A stretch of DNA of 64,000 nt from Crocodylus rhombifer (Eukaryota; Chordata; Crocodylia; Crocodylidae), in NCBI GenBank assembly GCA_038503035.1, contig JAVSML010000029.1, positions 1 to 64,000 of the forward strand, in the 5' to 3' direction. The position numbers and the translations under genes were made by a program. The notes under the pieces were generated by a model. That model searched no databases, had not been told where the DNA came from, and was given only the letters and a program-made list of their open reading frames with translations. Below are positions 1 through 12,026 of this stretch, in pieces; position 1 is the stretch's first letter, and the number at the start of each line of letters is the position of its first letter.

Positions 1-3000
1 CCCCCCCCCTTCTCCCGCAGCAGGAGTCCTTGGCCCTGGGAATTCCCAGGCTCATGAGCAGGGAGGCTGGGAACAGCCAGAGGAGGGCCAGACAAAAGCC
101 TGTGCCAGGAAGAGGCTTCTTGTCTGTAGCACCCCTGGCTTGGGGCTGGAGGTGGGTGAAGCCAGGCTGGGGTGGGGAGTGGTTGCTTACCAACCAGAGC
201 TGCACCTCCTGCATGAAGGCACTGGATTGCAGAGGGGCAACGAGGGCCTGGGCTTACAGATGGCTCATAGAGGGGCCCCATGGGCTGGATGGAATTGCCT
301 GGTGGACTGGATCTAACCCGCAGGCCGTATTTTGCCTGCCCCTGCTTTGGAGCTTTGTAGGTCAAAACTAACACTTTGGATTGTGCCCAGAGCCAGTGCA
401 GACTCTGAAGCACTGGAGTTACGTGCCTCTGGTGACCCCCACCCCCATCAGAAGACAAGCTGCCACATTCTCCACGAGCTGCAATTTATGGGCATTTTTC
501 TAAAGGCAGCCCTTAAATTGATTCACCCATATCCAGTGCCAACTGCAGCCAGGCACTGAGAAAGGATAGAGGCTTTGGCACCAGGGTCAGAAGAGAAGGA
601 GAGGTGTGTCTGAGTGTCACCAGCACATGGATCTCACCCAATTTTACCCAGTGACCACAGGAGGTGCAAGAAGATAGAGCCCTGGGGGACTGCACAGGAA
701 AAGTTCTGAGGGAATAATGAGCATCACCACCCTCTGGGATTTTCCTGCTAGAAAAGAATGGAACAATTTTGAACTATCCCATGAATTCCTATGAATTGTA
801 GTGTTGCTGCACATTGTCATTGTCATTCATACTGTAGCTGTGGAATGAACATGCAGAGACACATCCAGGGCTGGGTGTATGAACAATAATAATTTGTAGA
901 TAAAGGGGTACATAGTGAAAAAAGTTTGAAAACTGCTGCACTAGATACTACAATATGGCAATACCTAAGGCAGCAGCAGAGCATTGATGGTGGCAGCACA
1001 GCCAGCAGCAATAGTGGTTACTTTCACACAACTTGCTTCCCCAAAGGGTGGTGCCTGGGGCTGCTGGAAATGCAGGCCATTCCTGCCATCAGGTGCTCAT
1101 AGCTTTAAAAAGCTCTGTTCATTCTGCACCCAGATGGTCACCCTCCATCTGAACCAGGGTGCTCAGTTTTTGTTTGGTCACAGGTTTTAGTTCTAATGTA
1201 TGGAGCATCACTTTTTTCTGAGAATGTATCTATTGTTTATCCTCTTTGCATTTAATGAAGTTTTATAAAGCTGAACTATCAAAACCTCTTTGCTTTCAGA
1301 CCTATGTAGCTCAGATGCAAGCCTCTTGTGTTATCCTACTGGTTGAAATCTGAAACATTTGAGCTGACAGTCTCTAGTTCTGCTTGACTTAGGAGTGGAA
1401 GTTTTTCAGCAAAAGGGTCTTTTCTCTGCCACCTCTGACTCAGCTATTGTATTCTGACCTTCAGAGCATGTAGCAAGGTGCTGCAGTTATTCCCCAGAGG
1501 GTGCTTTCCTGTTCTAAGAAGTAGTTTTGGCTCCATAGCCCAAGAATATGATGATAATTTTATTGCTTATTAATCTTACATACTTTACATTCAAGCAGTG
1601 CATTACATAAATGTGGAAAGTAAAATGTTTATTTCTGTGTCTTGAAGATGCACAGCTGAAGAACTCCTTCTTCTTCTGAATTCAAAAGCTGTTAAAATCA
1701 CTTTTTCAGCAATTAGAGAACATTAGGTAGACTCTCAGTTAAGATAAATTTACCTTTAAAAATGTATTCATCACTTTCTTCAGAAGTAAAGCCCTAGAGC
1801 AAAATGTACATAGTTGCCAGCAGCTTTAGTTAAAGCTAAAATTAGCCATGCTGATTAAATGTATTTTGCATAACCTTAACCATTAATCCTTCATATTGGG
1901 TTTTTGCTTTGAAAAAATCTTGAGGCACCAGTAACCTAAAGGTGGTTTATAGAGTAACTTTTTAATGCTATTTTGTTAAGATTTAATCCTTCGTACAGTA
2001 GTTAGAGGATGGCACCAGTGTTAACAGCCAATGATTTCTAACATGCACTTAACTAACAAAATAGACACATTTAATTCCAAGGAAAGAATGGCAGCACATG
2101 TAGAGTAGATAAACTTTTAATTAAAAGAATAAAAGAGAAGAAATTAAAGTGGCAATAGTAAGTTATTCTTTCAGTTTTTCCCATTTTCTGCATATAGAAT
2201 TTCCTTAACTTGCAAATAAGTTTTTTCACACTAAATCACTGGGTATATTTCATTGGGTAATCCAGATCCTCATTTTTTAATGGCTAAATTGGCCAGTGAA
2301 TCACTGGGACAAATAAGAAAGAAAGCCCTCTCCTCAGATCAGGGCAAGAGAGGAAGGAGCAAGAGAACTTTACTTCTGAAGGATGCCAGAAGGAACAATG
2401 CCTCTAGGATGATGTAGTTTATAGACCTGCCCCAGTGTAGGGGCAGTGTCTCATCCTATCTGATTCTGAGTACTTCATAGAACTCATTTTGCTACTTTGT
2501 ATGTTATTACTAATATTAGTACATCTTTGTGAACAGTTTCAAAACTGGTATCACTAGATAGTTTCCACTAGATAGTTTTCTGATTATTAATTTCATTTTT
2601 TTTAATAATTATAAATTCTCTTTTACATTAGACAACTTTAAAAAATCTAAAAGTGAGCTACTGTAGTCGAGTAATGATTATAGATCCTATTTCAGTTTTG
2701 CCAGTCAGACAATTCAAAGAAATCAATTAGCAAGCAAATTATTAATTGAGCACTTAAGAGTTTTTACTTTTTTATATCAATTAGCCTTTCTCTGTGTTCA
2801 AGCATTACTTCATTAATTGTTTTAAACACCACTTCATCAGCAATGAACTCAAATCAGCTGACAGTTGTGTTTTGTTTATATATTTGATCAATACAACCAG
2901 CTGAAAACCTTCAGCATCATTGATCATGTCATGTTCTTCTGAGTAATTGGCCAGTAAAATTGGGTTTTTGGAAACTAATGACTCAGTAGTTCAAGGGTCA

Positions 3001-3795
3001 ATTTAGTAAAAAACTGAAGTTAGCAGAAATAGAGAATTTTCTGACTTTTCTTCCTCTCCACTGTGGCCTTGTAGATGATCCACGATCACATCTCTTGCAC
3101 ATCATGGTGCTTTCCTCTTTATCACTGGGAGATCATTGCTCCATAGATCACCTTAATCCTGGCAACTGTACTGCAGGGGAGAAGTAGTAACAATAATATT
3201 ACAGTTAGAGATCACAGAGACATTTTTAGTTAAGGTCACCTTAATGTTTCCATTCTGTCCTTCTCAATCACTTTTAACATTGTTAAACTTTCACCTTCTA
3301 AGCTGCAATTTTCTAGATGTTACTATTGCCCAGTGATCAATTTATTTAATTATTTAAGGTTTAGGAAAAAACAGCTCAGTCAATAAGCACAGGTGGTATG
3401 GCTGGATATATTTTTACCAATCTAAAATATCAGCATACAGAACAGTACTAATATCATAGGATTTTGAAATGTAGGGCCAAGACTATTCTTTTTAGTGGTC
3501 TGATGAAAATCTGTTTAGATTTGGCAGAGTTGTAAAGATGAACAAGGTTGTATTCCATTTTCAGTGCTGTAGGCTGTGTGTGGAATAGAAGAAAGCTTTG
3601 ACAATGCTAATGAAAACTGCTGAACTGACAGACTGTGGACTCTTGCATTGTCCCATACAGTCTTTGAATGTGCACATTTCAGAACTACTACATAGGAGCA
3701 TTTACCTCAATAAAGATGATGGTCTCATGGGGCAAATGGAGTCTGGCACAGACATAAACTAATATAGCACGTGGAGAGTTGCACAGGGAGAAGGA
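1..3795. other. Non-coding, no gene recognised
   Basis: The first 350 bases are GC-rich and carry a 113-codon open frame with no recognisable domain. The rest is AT-rich, with short spurious frames only. No splice-bounded exon, RNA gene or named repeat could be supported here. The tract at 1-20, pyrimidines ending in CAG, looks like a splice acceptor, but nothing conserved follows it. Confidence 0.5.
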
Positions 3796-3799
3796 ATTA

Positions 3800-4330
3800 A
3801 AGCAGGAGTGGCAAAGACATGGCCGGATTCAGTCCACAAAGCCCCAATATCTGGCCCCCAGTGCTGATGCTGGGTATCAAGTTGACCCACACACCCTTGT
3901 AGCATTTGCTGCATTCACCCTGTGTGGCCGAAGGCATGTACCATACAGCACCCACTCCCAGACATATGTTGCACATGTCACCCACATGGGTGAATGTAAT
4001 GTAGAAACAAGAAACAAGATCTTCCCCACATGATTCAGTGCTTGTGGAACCTGCTCTGGATAGTCTGGGTCTTTACCACATGCAGCTCCTGCTTCACTTG
4101 GTTTGGGGCAGGTGGCATATGCAGCACCAGGTGCCAAACCAGCCAGAGTGGGTGCCATGTGTGGCTCATGTCCCTGACCGGCCATATCAGACACTGGATT
4201 CGGCATGCAGGGAGGGGGAGGGGAATCCATAGGCCTGAACTGGCCCAGATCATTTATCTGGGCTATAGACTAGTCCCATGCCATCCATCTGGGCCACAGG
4301 GTCTGATGACTTTGGTACCCCAGAATTAAA
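3800..4330. repeat. Probable degraded interspersed repeat, GC-richer block
   Basis: This block starts with CAGGAGTGGCAAAGACATGG, which resembles the terminal style of the hAT-like element at 21503. It is clearly richer in GC than its flanks and carries overlapping spurious frames on both strands. The matching right terminus was not found, so the boundaries and class are tentative. Confidence 0.3.
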
Positions 4331-4459
4331 GTATAGGACCCTATAGACAACAGCTGACTCAGGAAACTTATTCCCTGTAGCTGGTACCACAGGGGTTCTT
4401 TGTCGTCTAGCTATACAAAGAATTTAGTAATGTCTCTCCATTTTTAAGTAACCCCTGCT

Positions 4460-4517
4460 TTCTCTCTCTCTCTTCCTCCCTCCCTCTGTCACAGACTACA
4501 CACACACACACACACAA
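4460..4517. repeat. Microsatellites (CT)n and (CA)n
   Basis: A CT/CCT-rich run at about 4460-4488 is followed by an uninterrupted CA run at about 4499-4516. Simple sequence only. Confidence 0.85.
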
Positions 4518-6339
4518 ACACTTTCATGCATACATGCATGCACCCTTCCTGCCCCCTCCACCCCCCACCCACACAGAGTAAGGCACCAACAGCCTAGCCA
4601 ATGTTGTTTGATCCACCCACAAAATTCAGCAGTAGTTTTCCGTAATGTATCTATAGCATATACACACAAATATAGATGGAAAGGTGCTCCAATCTGAATT
4701 GTAAAGACTGCTCAACAGGAAAACTGATGCTGCATATAGAGCATTGGAGGTGGAAGCGCTTGAGACACCAAACAAGCTCTGCAAGCTTTCTCACACTGTG
4801 CCTGACAAAAGTGTCTCCACCCTAACCTAGAAGGGTGTGCCAAAGGACTCTACTGCCACATTCATTAGACTGAGATTCCTGACTGACTTCAAACAGGCAA
4901 TTGGGAAGTATGTTCTTTATTAAAAAAAAAAACCAATACAAACAATAAAAGACTTCTTTTATCTTGACAGATTCATAGGATAATAGGAACAAATCTGATA
5001 GAAACACCATAAGAAATTACAATGTCTAATACCCTGTACCATTTTCTTATTTGAATTGGCTGCATGGAAAAGGCAAATATAAAACATTTACTCCTCCCTC
5101 AGATCTGGAGTGTTGTGGTATGGACTTTAGGCAATCATTCACATTTGTGACTTTTAAATACAAAATAAATTTAGCTCAGAAAATGATCATCATTGCAAAG
5201 TAATGGCTAAGGGCATGCGTGTGTGTACACAAATATGAGACACTCCTTTTGACTCTTGTATTTTCACCTTTTGTTTTTAATGTTTTTATAATAAAGATTT
5301 TAAAAGTATGTAGCTAGGGCTGTCACTAACAAAACACTTGTATCACCAGAGACTGAAAATCCTCCCCGCCAATGCCTTTCATGGGGTTACACATTTAAGG
5401 CTAGCTGTTCATTTTCCACCTTGAAAAGTGATGACCTGCTGCAAAACAAACTGGTCCACATTTTGCTGCAAGATGAAGTGTCCAAACTCAGATGAGAGAC
5501 ATTCTCAGACTAAAAAATGGAAGTTGGAGGGTGTCGGCACAGCTGGCCCTGCAGGCCAGGTTCTGCAGCCTTTCAGGGTTGCACTGTTGGCCTGGCTAAG
5601 CCAGAAATTGGCCACACTCCCCTTAGCCACTTGGCATGGGATAAGAAAATGTACACAGTCTCTGAGAAGTCCAAGCCTCGCTCACAAAATGGGATGCTGA
5701 GGGCAGCAAAGAGTGGCCATAGCCAGCTGCTGTACAGGAAGGCCCAGAGGAGTCTTCTCTACCTCCTCGTCACAGAAAAGGCAGGCTGCCACTGCTATCA
5801 GGTCTAAGTGGTGGACAATAGTGCCCATGGAGCAGTTTCTATCGGAGAGGGAGAGGGAAAGAGGGATTGGGACATGCATTCAACAGTATGTATAAGGCAC
5901 AGTTCGGATACACAATTGTTGAGTTGAACAGGGCAAAAGGATTGTGCTAGGTCATGGTTTACAGTTGTGAAAGCCAAAGTCAATGCTGTGTCAGGCATTG
6001 GCAAATATTGAGATCAGGTCAAACTAAGGTTTGAGATGAAGTCATGGCCAGATGAAGTCATCAGCTAGACCCTAGTTGATCTAGGGTCCAAGCAGAGATT
6101 CAGAGCACAGTCTTAAGTCAGAGATTCAGAACATGAAGTCAGGTTGTGCTAGGTCAGGGGTTAGGCATGGAATTAGACGGTTCAAGCAGGCCAGAGGCCC
6201 AGCAAGGCAATCTGTTGCCTGGATAATTCTCTGCTGTCTGGTCTGAACTTATATAGGTTAGTGTGGGCTTTGGCTCATTACAATTTTGAATTTCAAGTCG
6301 TCTTCCCATCAGTTTAAAATTTCAACTGTAAAGCTTCAT
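4518..6339. other. Non-coding, no gene recognised
   Basis: Mostly AT-rich. A purine-rich patch (GGAGAGGGAGAGGGAAAGAG) lies near 5844. From about 5950 to 6180, short words such as AGTCA, GGTCA and AGATTCAG recur irregularly, like a worn tandem or LTR-type repeat. No coding exon is supported. Confidence 0.45.
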
Positions 6340-6588
6340 TACCTTAACACCCTGGTGCACTTTGAGATCCTTTCACGGGTGTTGTGCGATGCCACACAAT
6401 GTTAGCACTGTTAGGTTTCCAAACATGATTCTCAAATAGAAATCCACAGTTGTAGTGTTTCTGAGAACTTTGCAATAGAAAAGACTGCTGTATAATTTTT
6501 CTGTAGGCAAAAAAAGAGTGAAAATGAAGAGCTCTCATTTTCTAGGGGCTACCTCGAGTCTATGCAGAGGTGCCTCAAGCCTAAAAAG
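6340..6588. mobile_element. Fragment of a hAT-like non-autonomous DNA element
   Basis: The right edge, AAAAAGGTTGAGAACCACTG at about 6578-6597, matches the inverted-terminal style of vertebrate hAT elements, whose reverse complement begins CAGTGGTTCTCAACC. It also resembles the right end of the element at 14810-14998. No left inverted terminus was found, so this looks truncated or rearranged. The left limit is approximate. Confidence 0.45.
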
Positions 6589-6599
6589 GTTGAGAACCA

Positions 6600-9095
6600 C
6601 TGTTCTAGAGCGACAAGCTCTGGCTTCAAGACCCAGGGTCTTCTTTGTCCCTGGCTTCCCCAGCTATCTGTAGTAATCCAGCTCAGAGAGTTCTTGCTTT
6701 ACTCAGCCCCTGTGAAGGGATGCTCAGATGCTGACTCTCCAAACAGCACAGAAGACAGCTCTGCTTCAAATCAGAGTCTTTACTGTGCTACCCCAGTTCT
6801 TCCTGTTCTCCTTGCAATTCTTTCTTTCTCTGCTTCCAGCTCCCTCCAAACCTCCTTTTCTTTTTTCCCAGGCCCAGATTTGCTACACTGGCAATGAAAG
6901 AGTAACAAAACTGTAATGCAGAAACTAATTCATCCAGTTAAATGAATCATAGTGTTCTTGAGAAGTAATTGGAGAACAGTCTCTGGGGCCTGCTGCTAAG
7001 GCTTAGCTTAGACTTATCTTTCCCTAGGGTGAAAAGGGCATCTGGACATCCTACTATAAAATTATCTACAGTAAAAGGTGCTCATACTAAGCCCTTTGAA
7101 GTGTTCCCCACAAGAACGTCTAGCTAAAACTCAGTCTACTTAGACTTTTAGGTCACTGATGTCATCTACTATGCCCACTATGTGCACCTGCTCCTGACCT
7201 GGAATCAGTTTAGCCTTATTAGTACAGTGCCTACACGGGCATGGTTACATTATATCCAGGTCAAGACCCAGTATAGGTAGAGCTCCCTGTCTCAGCATTC
7301 CCCAAGCACCAAATAAATCATTAATATTTTCAAACCTGTTGTGATCTAAAAAATCAGGAGAAAGTGAGAATAAACAACTCCTTGAGGAAAAAATGGCTAT
7401 ACAATATTAAATGAAATATCTTGATCCTTCCAGACACAAAAGCAGTTAGAATAACAACCATACCTTTTCAAGAAAAGGATATTTTTGACCTGCTTGATCA
7501 TCCTGATCTTTCTGACCTTTCCTTGGAGAACAATAATTTTGTTGTGTTTAAATGCTTTCCTCTCCTTGCTTGGCAAAGATATGCTGAAGGCAATAATCCA
7601 GCTATATAACAATTGCAGCCTTTAGAAGCTGTGCCATGTGACAGCATGCTGAGACACACACACCTTGGGTCTGTTCTAGGCAGTAGGCCAAGGCTATGTG
7701 TTATAACTAGAAGAGAAATGTGGATCCCTTAGTGTATATACACACCCTGAAGCCTTCAAAAAACCTTTATAAATCATACGCCCTCCATGATTTTTCCTCG
7801 ATAGGCAATACATTAAAAAAGTGGGGGGGGAAGGGAGGTTAAGCAAACTCGGACTGCAATACTCATTACATAATTATGCTAAAATAAAATCTGGAAAATA
7901 GTTTTTTAAAATATCAGTTACAATAGGCAGAAAGGAACAAGTTCCTGTTGAGGGAACCTCAGTTATATATACATAGGCCACATCCAGATGAGGGCAGACA
8001 TTTGGTTCCCCAGGGACAAAAAGCAGCGGCACACCTTGTGCCATATCTACTTGTCCCAGGGAAGCACCTGGGCCATGGCTCATTACCCGGGGTGGGGTAG
8101 GGGAGACTGGGACCAGCAACTGTGCTGGCCCTAGCAGTCTTACCTGGGTCCTGGTGGCAGGGTAAGCTGCAGCTGTGGTACTCCTGCAGCTTCGAGTCTA
8201 GCTGGCAGCTGGAGTGTGGCTCTGGTGGGCCAGGCTCCAGTTCTGGCCGCCCTGCTTTACTTCTGGTTTCTTTTGCTTATGAAGAGATCCAGCTTCCTTT
8301 TAAAACAGCATTATGCATCCTGTTCACTTAAGTATGGTGGTTGGCTTACATAGCTACTTATTCTAAAATAGAAATCTTTTTCACTCGTTGATGTTTTTGT
8401 GTTGTAGAAGTTGAGGTATATTTTATGAGTAAGAGGAGAAGCGTATGTTCAAAAGGAGATGTACGCACGTGTGTGATGAAGGGTCCAGATCCTACGCACC
8501 TACTCCCTATCCTCAATCACAATCCCTAAAGTCAACTGAGAACAACTTCCTGCAAATACCATTTGTAAGTCAAGTTCGCTTGGTCAAATATGTGGGAAGT
8601 TGTTGTTTGTTGTTGCTCCTCAACTCTGGAATTTCTTCTCTCTTAAGGCCCACCACAATATGCACCTGACCGCCTTTCAGAAGCAGTGTAGACCTTGTTA
8701 TTTTGGCAGGCTTTTAGCACGAGGAGTTAAAATTTGGGTATTCTTTGCAAAATTATTTTAATTCATCTGTTTTTATGACTTTGTAATTGTAAGCTCCCCT
8801 GAAGCTTTTTGGAGAGAGTGGTATAGATATCAAATAAACAAATGCATTAGTTAAAAAGTAAAACTAGGTGGGGGATTTTTGTTGGAAAAAACAAATTTGT
8901 TGCAAGCAAAACTTTGAGCAGGTAGTGTTTTTCAGCTTCGGAGCAAATTCTTTGGTCAAACTATGAAAAGAAGACTGAGACCCACCATAGGACAATACCC
9001 TGCTATGCTATAGACCTATGCCTTGTAAAGACATTCAGTTTCTTCTGGAAGAGTCACTGCTCTTGCAGGAGAAACCAAGATGTTCAAGCTTTTTT
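6600..9095. other. Non-coding, no gene recognised
   Basis: Contains unassigned DNA with short spurious frames. A GC-richer block at about 7975-8270 may be another interspersed repeat, but no termini or coding motif could be identified. The rest is AT-rich. Confidence 0.45.
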
Positions 9096-9099
9096 TTCC

Positions 9100-9345
9100 C
9101 AGAATAAAAATGACTACTCTGGGATAAAGATAATCTGGGAACAACTAGGATTCAGTTACTCCCAATTGAGTTTCTCCTGGGAGAGCAAATGTCACATGCC
9201 ATGGCTTCTCTCAGAAAAGAATACAGTCCTCCAGTACCCCCCATCCCAGGAGACAATCTATCACTCATTGGACTCTAGTGCTCCAGTAGGGAGCAAGACA
9301 TGCCCCCTACACAATCTCTACACTATGCTGCAGGAAAACACAGAC
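9100..9345. repeat. Unnamed dispersed repeat, copy 1 (partial)
   Basis: Shares the 17-base word TTTCTCCTGGGAGAGCA (9171-9187) exactly with the copy at 61884-61900. Several CCCAGGAGA / TCTCCTGGG words in both orientations suggest an inverted internal structure. No coding motif is visible, so the class is unknown. Possibly one end of a DNA element that continues into 9690-10150. Confidence 0.45.
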
Positions 9346-9689
9346 TGACCATAGGCAGTCTATGTCAGCTAATCAGGGCTGCCCTATACACTGCAGCCAT
9401 CTGTCGCCATCCAGACTAAGGAAACCTGCAGAGCATGCTGAGGTGTGTTCTTAGATCCTCCCCTCCCCCGAGCTGCACAGTGTCTGCACTGCAAGCTCTC
9501 CATTCTTCAGGACTTCAGCATTTAAATATCTCTAAACACAGATCTGGGTAAGTTTCACTACTAGGGTCTGGGAGAGTTGTCCCAAATTATTTGAATCTGT
9601 GTACACAGTGTTAGGCTCTATACACATGTTCAAATAATCTGGGAGATTTATTTTCCTAGGAGAAAATTTACCCAGGGATGCCTAAATAG

Positions 9690-10150
9690 ATATTCAAACA
9701 CTAAGCCTTTGAAGAGCCTTTGAAGCTAGCAGTGCTGACACTGCAAAAACCAAGAGGTCCCAAGGTGCATGCATCTCAGCGCTCTCTGCAGGCTTCTTCA
9801 GTCTTCCTGCAGACAGAATAGCAGCAGTGCACAGAGAATCCCTGACTGGCTGACTCAGACTGCCTGTGTCTCCCAGCAGGCACAGGGAATTGTAAAGGCC
9901 GTGTGTTCTTTTCCCTACTTGGCAGGAGCAGTAGAAACCAGCAAGTGACACTCTGTCTTTCATGGGAGGGGGTGTGGAGAAAAGCACCCTGGGTTGCTGG
10001 AGAACTATGCTATGGCCTCTTTCAGAAGGCAATGTGTACAAATGTTCACTCTCCCAGGAGAAACTCTCCTGGGAATGATTTAACTCTGGTGGTTCCTCAA
10101 GATTCTATTCCCCAGGTTGAAACTGAGCAGAACAGAGAAGAACACAGGTT
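9690..10150. repeat. Unnamed dispersed repeat, copy 2
   Basis: The stretch at about 9990-10095 aligns by eye with about 61705-61815. Both have a CTATGG/TTATGGC..TTCAGAAGG.AA segment, then CTCTCCCAGGAGAAA, then a TCCT.GGA.TGATTTAAC segment. The edges are approximate, and the frames inside it show no known domain. Confidence 0.5.
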
Positions 10151-10554
10151 TGAACATTGTTTTCTTAATCCCAGTAAGGCACTAACTGTCATTTATTAGG
10201 TATTGATTATTTTGGGGTATGTCTTTCTATTTTTTCATCAGATAACTTTTAAACAGTCTCACTTTGATTTTGATGCAGAAGGAAGAGGGTTTTGAAATCT
10301 CAGTTTTTGGCAAGATGGAAAAACTATTTTTCTGCTCAGTTCTAAGTAAAAGAGCAAATGACATATTATTTCTGGAGAAGAAAACTTTATGATTAATGGC
10401 AAAAACCTACGTGACATTTATGTCTCTGTGTAACTGCAATTTTTGGCACTCATGCAGAGTTTAAATTCTCTTTTCACCTATGGTAGTATAGACTTGACTG
10501 GGTATATGCATATCTGCCAGAAATAAAGCAGAAATAGAGGAGAATAGCCTTTTT

Positions 10555-10650
10555 ACCTTTTAGCTTAATAGCCCTAGTGATTAAGATAATTGTCCACAAA
10601 TGGAAGACCCAGGTTCTAGGACCCCCATACCTGAGGAGTCTGAAGCTGCA
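10555..10650 (+). repeat. tRNA-derived SINE, degenerate
   Basis: A-box-like GCCCTAGTGATTAAG (from about 10571) is followed, after about 40 bases, by the B-box-like GGTTCTAGGACCC (from 10612). The spacing and order fit a tRNA-derived polymerase III promoter. The stems do not pair well enough for a functional tRNA gene, so this is called a SINE head. Related copies lie at 61280, 61950 and 63560. Confidence 0.45.
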
Positions 10651-10862
10651 TCTGCCACATCCAATCAAAATGTCAGGGCTGCTGATTATGCATGCCCAGC
10701 TGGGTCAAGCAACTGCCCCCAAACCCTGGGTAATGTGACTGCCTCAGTTTCCTGCAACTGGATTGGCTTCTGAAAGTACCACTCATCCACAGTGGTACAG
10801 GGGTCTGGATTTACCATCGAGGCAAACAGCTGGCTGCTTTGCAGGGGTTATAAACCAAGATT

Positions 10863-11485
10863 ATGGCTGTGCAAGCCCAGTGCACCCTGCTTCCAGGTCC
10901 ATCAAGGCAGTCAGTCCACTTGTCTCACCCCAAGCCCCATAGTCTCCTACCTAACAAATTCAATGGAAATCCCTCCTGCTTCCAGGGGTTCATTAGTCAG
11001 TGCTGCTTCACCTTTCATCCTTGCTTCAGAACCTGTCCATCAGATGTGACCAAGGTGGGGCTTATCATCAGCCTTCTGAACAGCAACGCCCTGGCTTGTG
11101 CTTCCCCACTCCTAGAGTTGGCAGACCCCCTCTTTGACCAACTGGAAGACTTTATTGAGGCCATGGCCAAGATTTTCAGTGACTTGCTTTGGATCCATAC
11201 TGCAGAGTGAATTTTTCAAACCCTCAGATAGGGACACTACTCAGTATTGAGTTATGTTGCCAAATTTAAACAGCTGGTCACTGACAGTGAATGGAATGAA
11301 GCAGCTCAACACTTCCACCTCCTTCAGGGCCTTCAGGGCCCCACTAAAGATGAGTTGGCCTGGGTGGAACTCCCAGCTACCTTGGACAGACTCATTGTTC
11401 TGAGTATCTGCATTGACACCCATCTATCTGAGCAGAAACAGCTAAATCTCACCCCCCATCATCCCCTACAAGGCTGGCTAGGGTC
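10863..11485 (+). pseudogene. Ty3/gypsy (sushi-type) retrotransposon Gag fossil
   Basis: One reading frame from 10863 reads as a Gag-like capsid region of the Ty3/gypsy sushi class, the family behind mammalian PEG10 and RTL genes. Visible family-like words are KFNGNPSCFQGFI (near 10945), SDVTKVGLIISLL (near 11040), and in the second half YVAKFKQLVTDSEWNEAA, KDELAWVELP and LDRLIVLSICID (11247-11430). The frame is interrupted by TGA at 11208-11210 and TAG at 11229-11231 but resumes in phase, giving roughly 200 Gag-like codons with two stops before the stop at 11487. Gag packages element RNA in active members. This copy is dead as read. The class is assigned from motif memory, not a search. Confidence 0.7.
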
Positions 11486-11489
11486 CTAG

Positions 11490-11890
11490 AAGAGCTGACA
11501 CTGCCTCCAGTGAAGCCAATCCAAGTAGACACTACTAGAAAAAGATTCTTCCTGCCCCCTCCCAGATGAGAAAGTTTGTCATTGCTCTCAGGGGCTCTGC
11601 CTGTATTATGTGAAGACAGGACACTTTGTCCAGACCTATCCAAGGAAGAAAATGCCTGCCTCCATTTTGGAAAACTCTTCAGCCTGGCCTCATTAGAGGT
11701 TTATTGTCTGGGCCCTCTACTGACCATTCAGCTAGCCTCTCTGACTCACATAAAATTCTCAAGTGCCATCAAACCTCAAGCCTTGCCCTTGCTTTTCACC
11801 CTTCACCTGCAGCCCTAGTCTGGGCTGAACCTCTCTGTTCCAGCCCTCTTAGAGACAGAGGCCTCCAGTAACTTCATGGACTTGACCCTA
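11490..11890 (+). pseudogene. Ty3/gypsy fossil: zinc knuckle and protease remnant
   Basis: In the same frame as the upstream Gag, a nucleocapsid-type CCHC knuckle remnant lies at 11598-11639, reading CLYYVKTGHFVQTYP. The spacing fits C-x2-C-x4-H-x4-C, but the second and third cysteines are both tyrosine (TAT for TGT). About 200 bases downstream, in another frame, ALLETEASSNFMDL (11843-11884) resembles an aspartic protease active-site strand of this family. There the expected Asp-Ser/Thr-Gly reads Glu-Thr-Glu. Stops and a frameshift lie between. No reverse transcriptase follows, so the element is truncated after protease. Confidence 0.62.
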
Positions 11891-11993
11891 GTGTAACAAC
11901 ATCAGATTATGGTCAGGCCAAAACAGAACCCTGAAGTTGCAGAGACTATGAATGCTCTTTTTGAGGCCCATCACCAGCAAGACAGTTCCATTG

Positions 11994-12026
11994 TAAATTC
12001 CTCCAGCTGACTAATATTTGGTTGCT
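11994..12026 (+). repeat. 33-base exact duplicate, copy A
   Basis: Identical over 33 bases to 15035-15067 in the same orientation. Flanks on both sides differ. It begins TAAATTCCTCCAGCTGACTA and ends TTTGGTTGCT. It lies just downstream of the gypsy fossil. No known repeat class is recognised. Confidence 0.85.

Noticed and set aside
1..371. Possible exon after a CCCC..CTTCTCCCGCAG acceptor-like tract with a 113-codon frame
   Set aside because: No recognisable domain, no donor logic, and GC-rich composition alone explains the frame.
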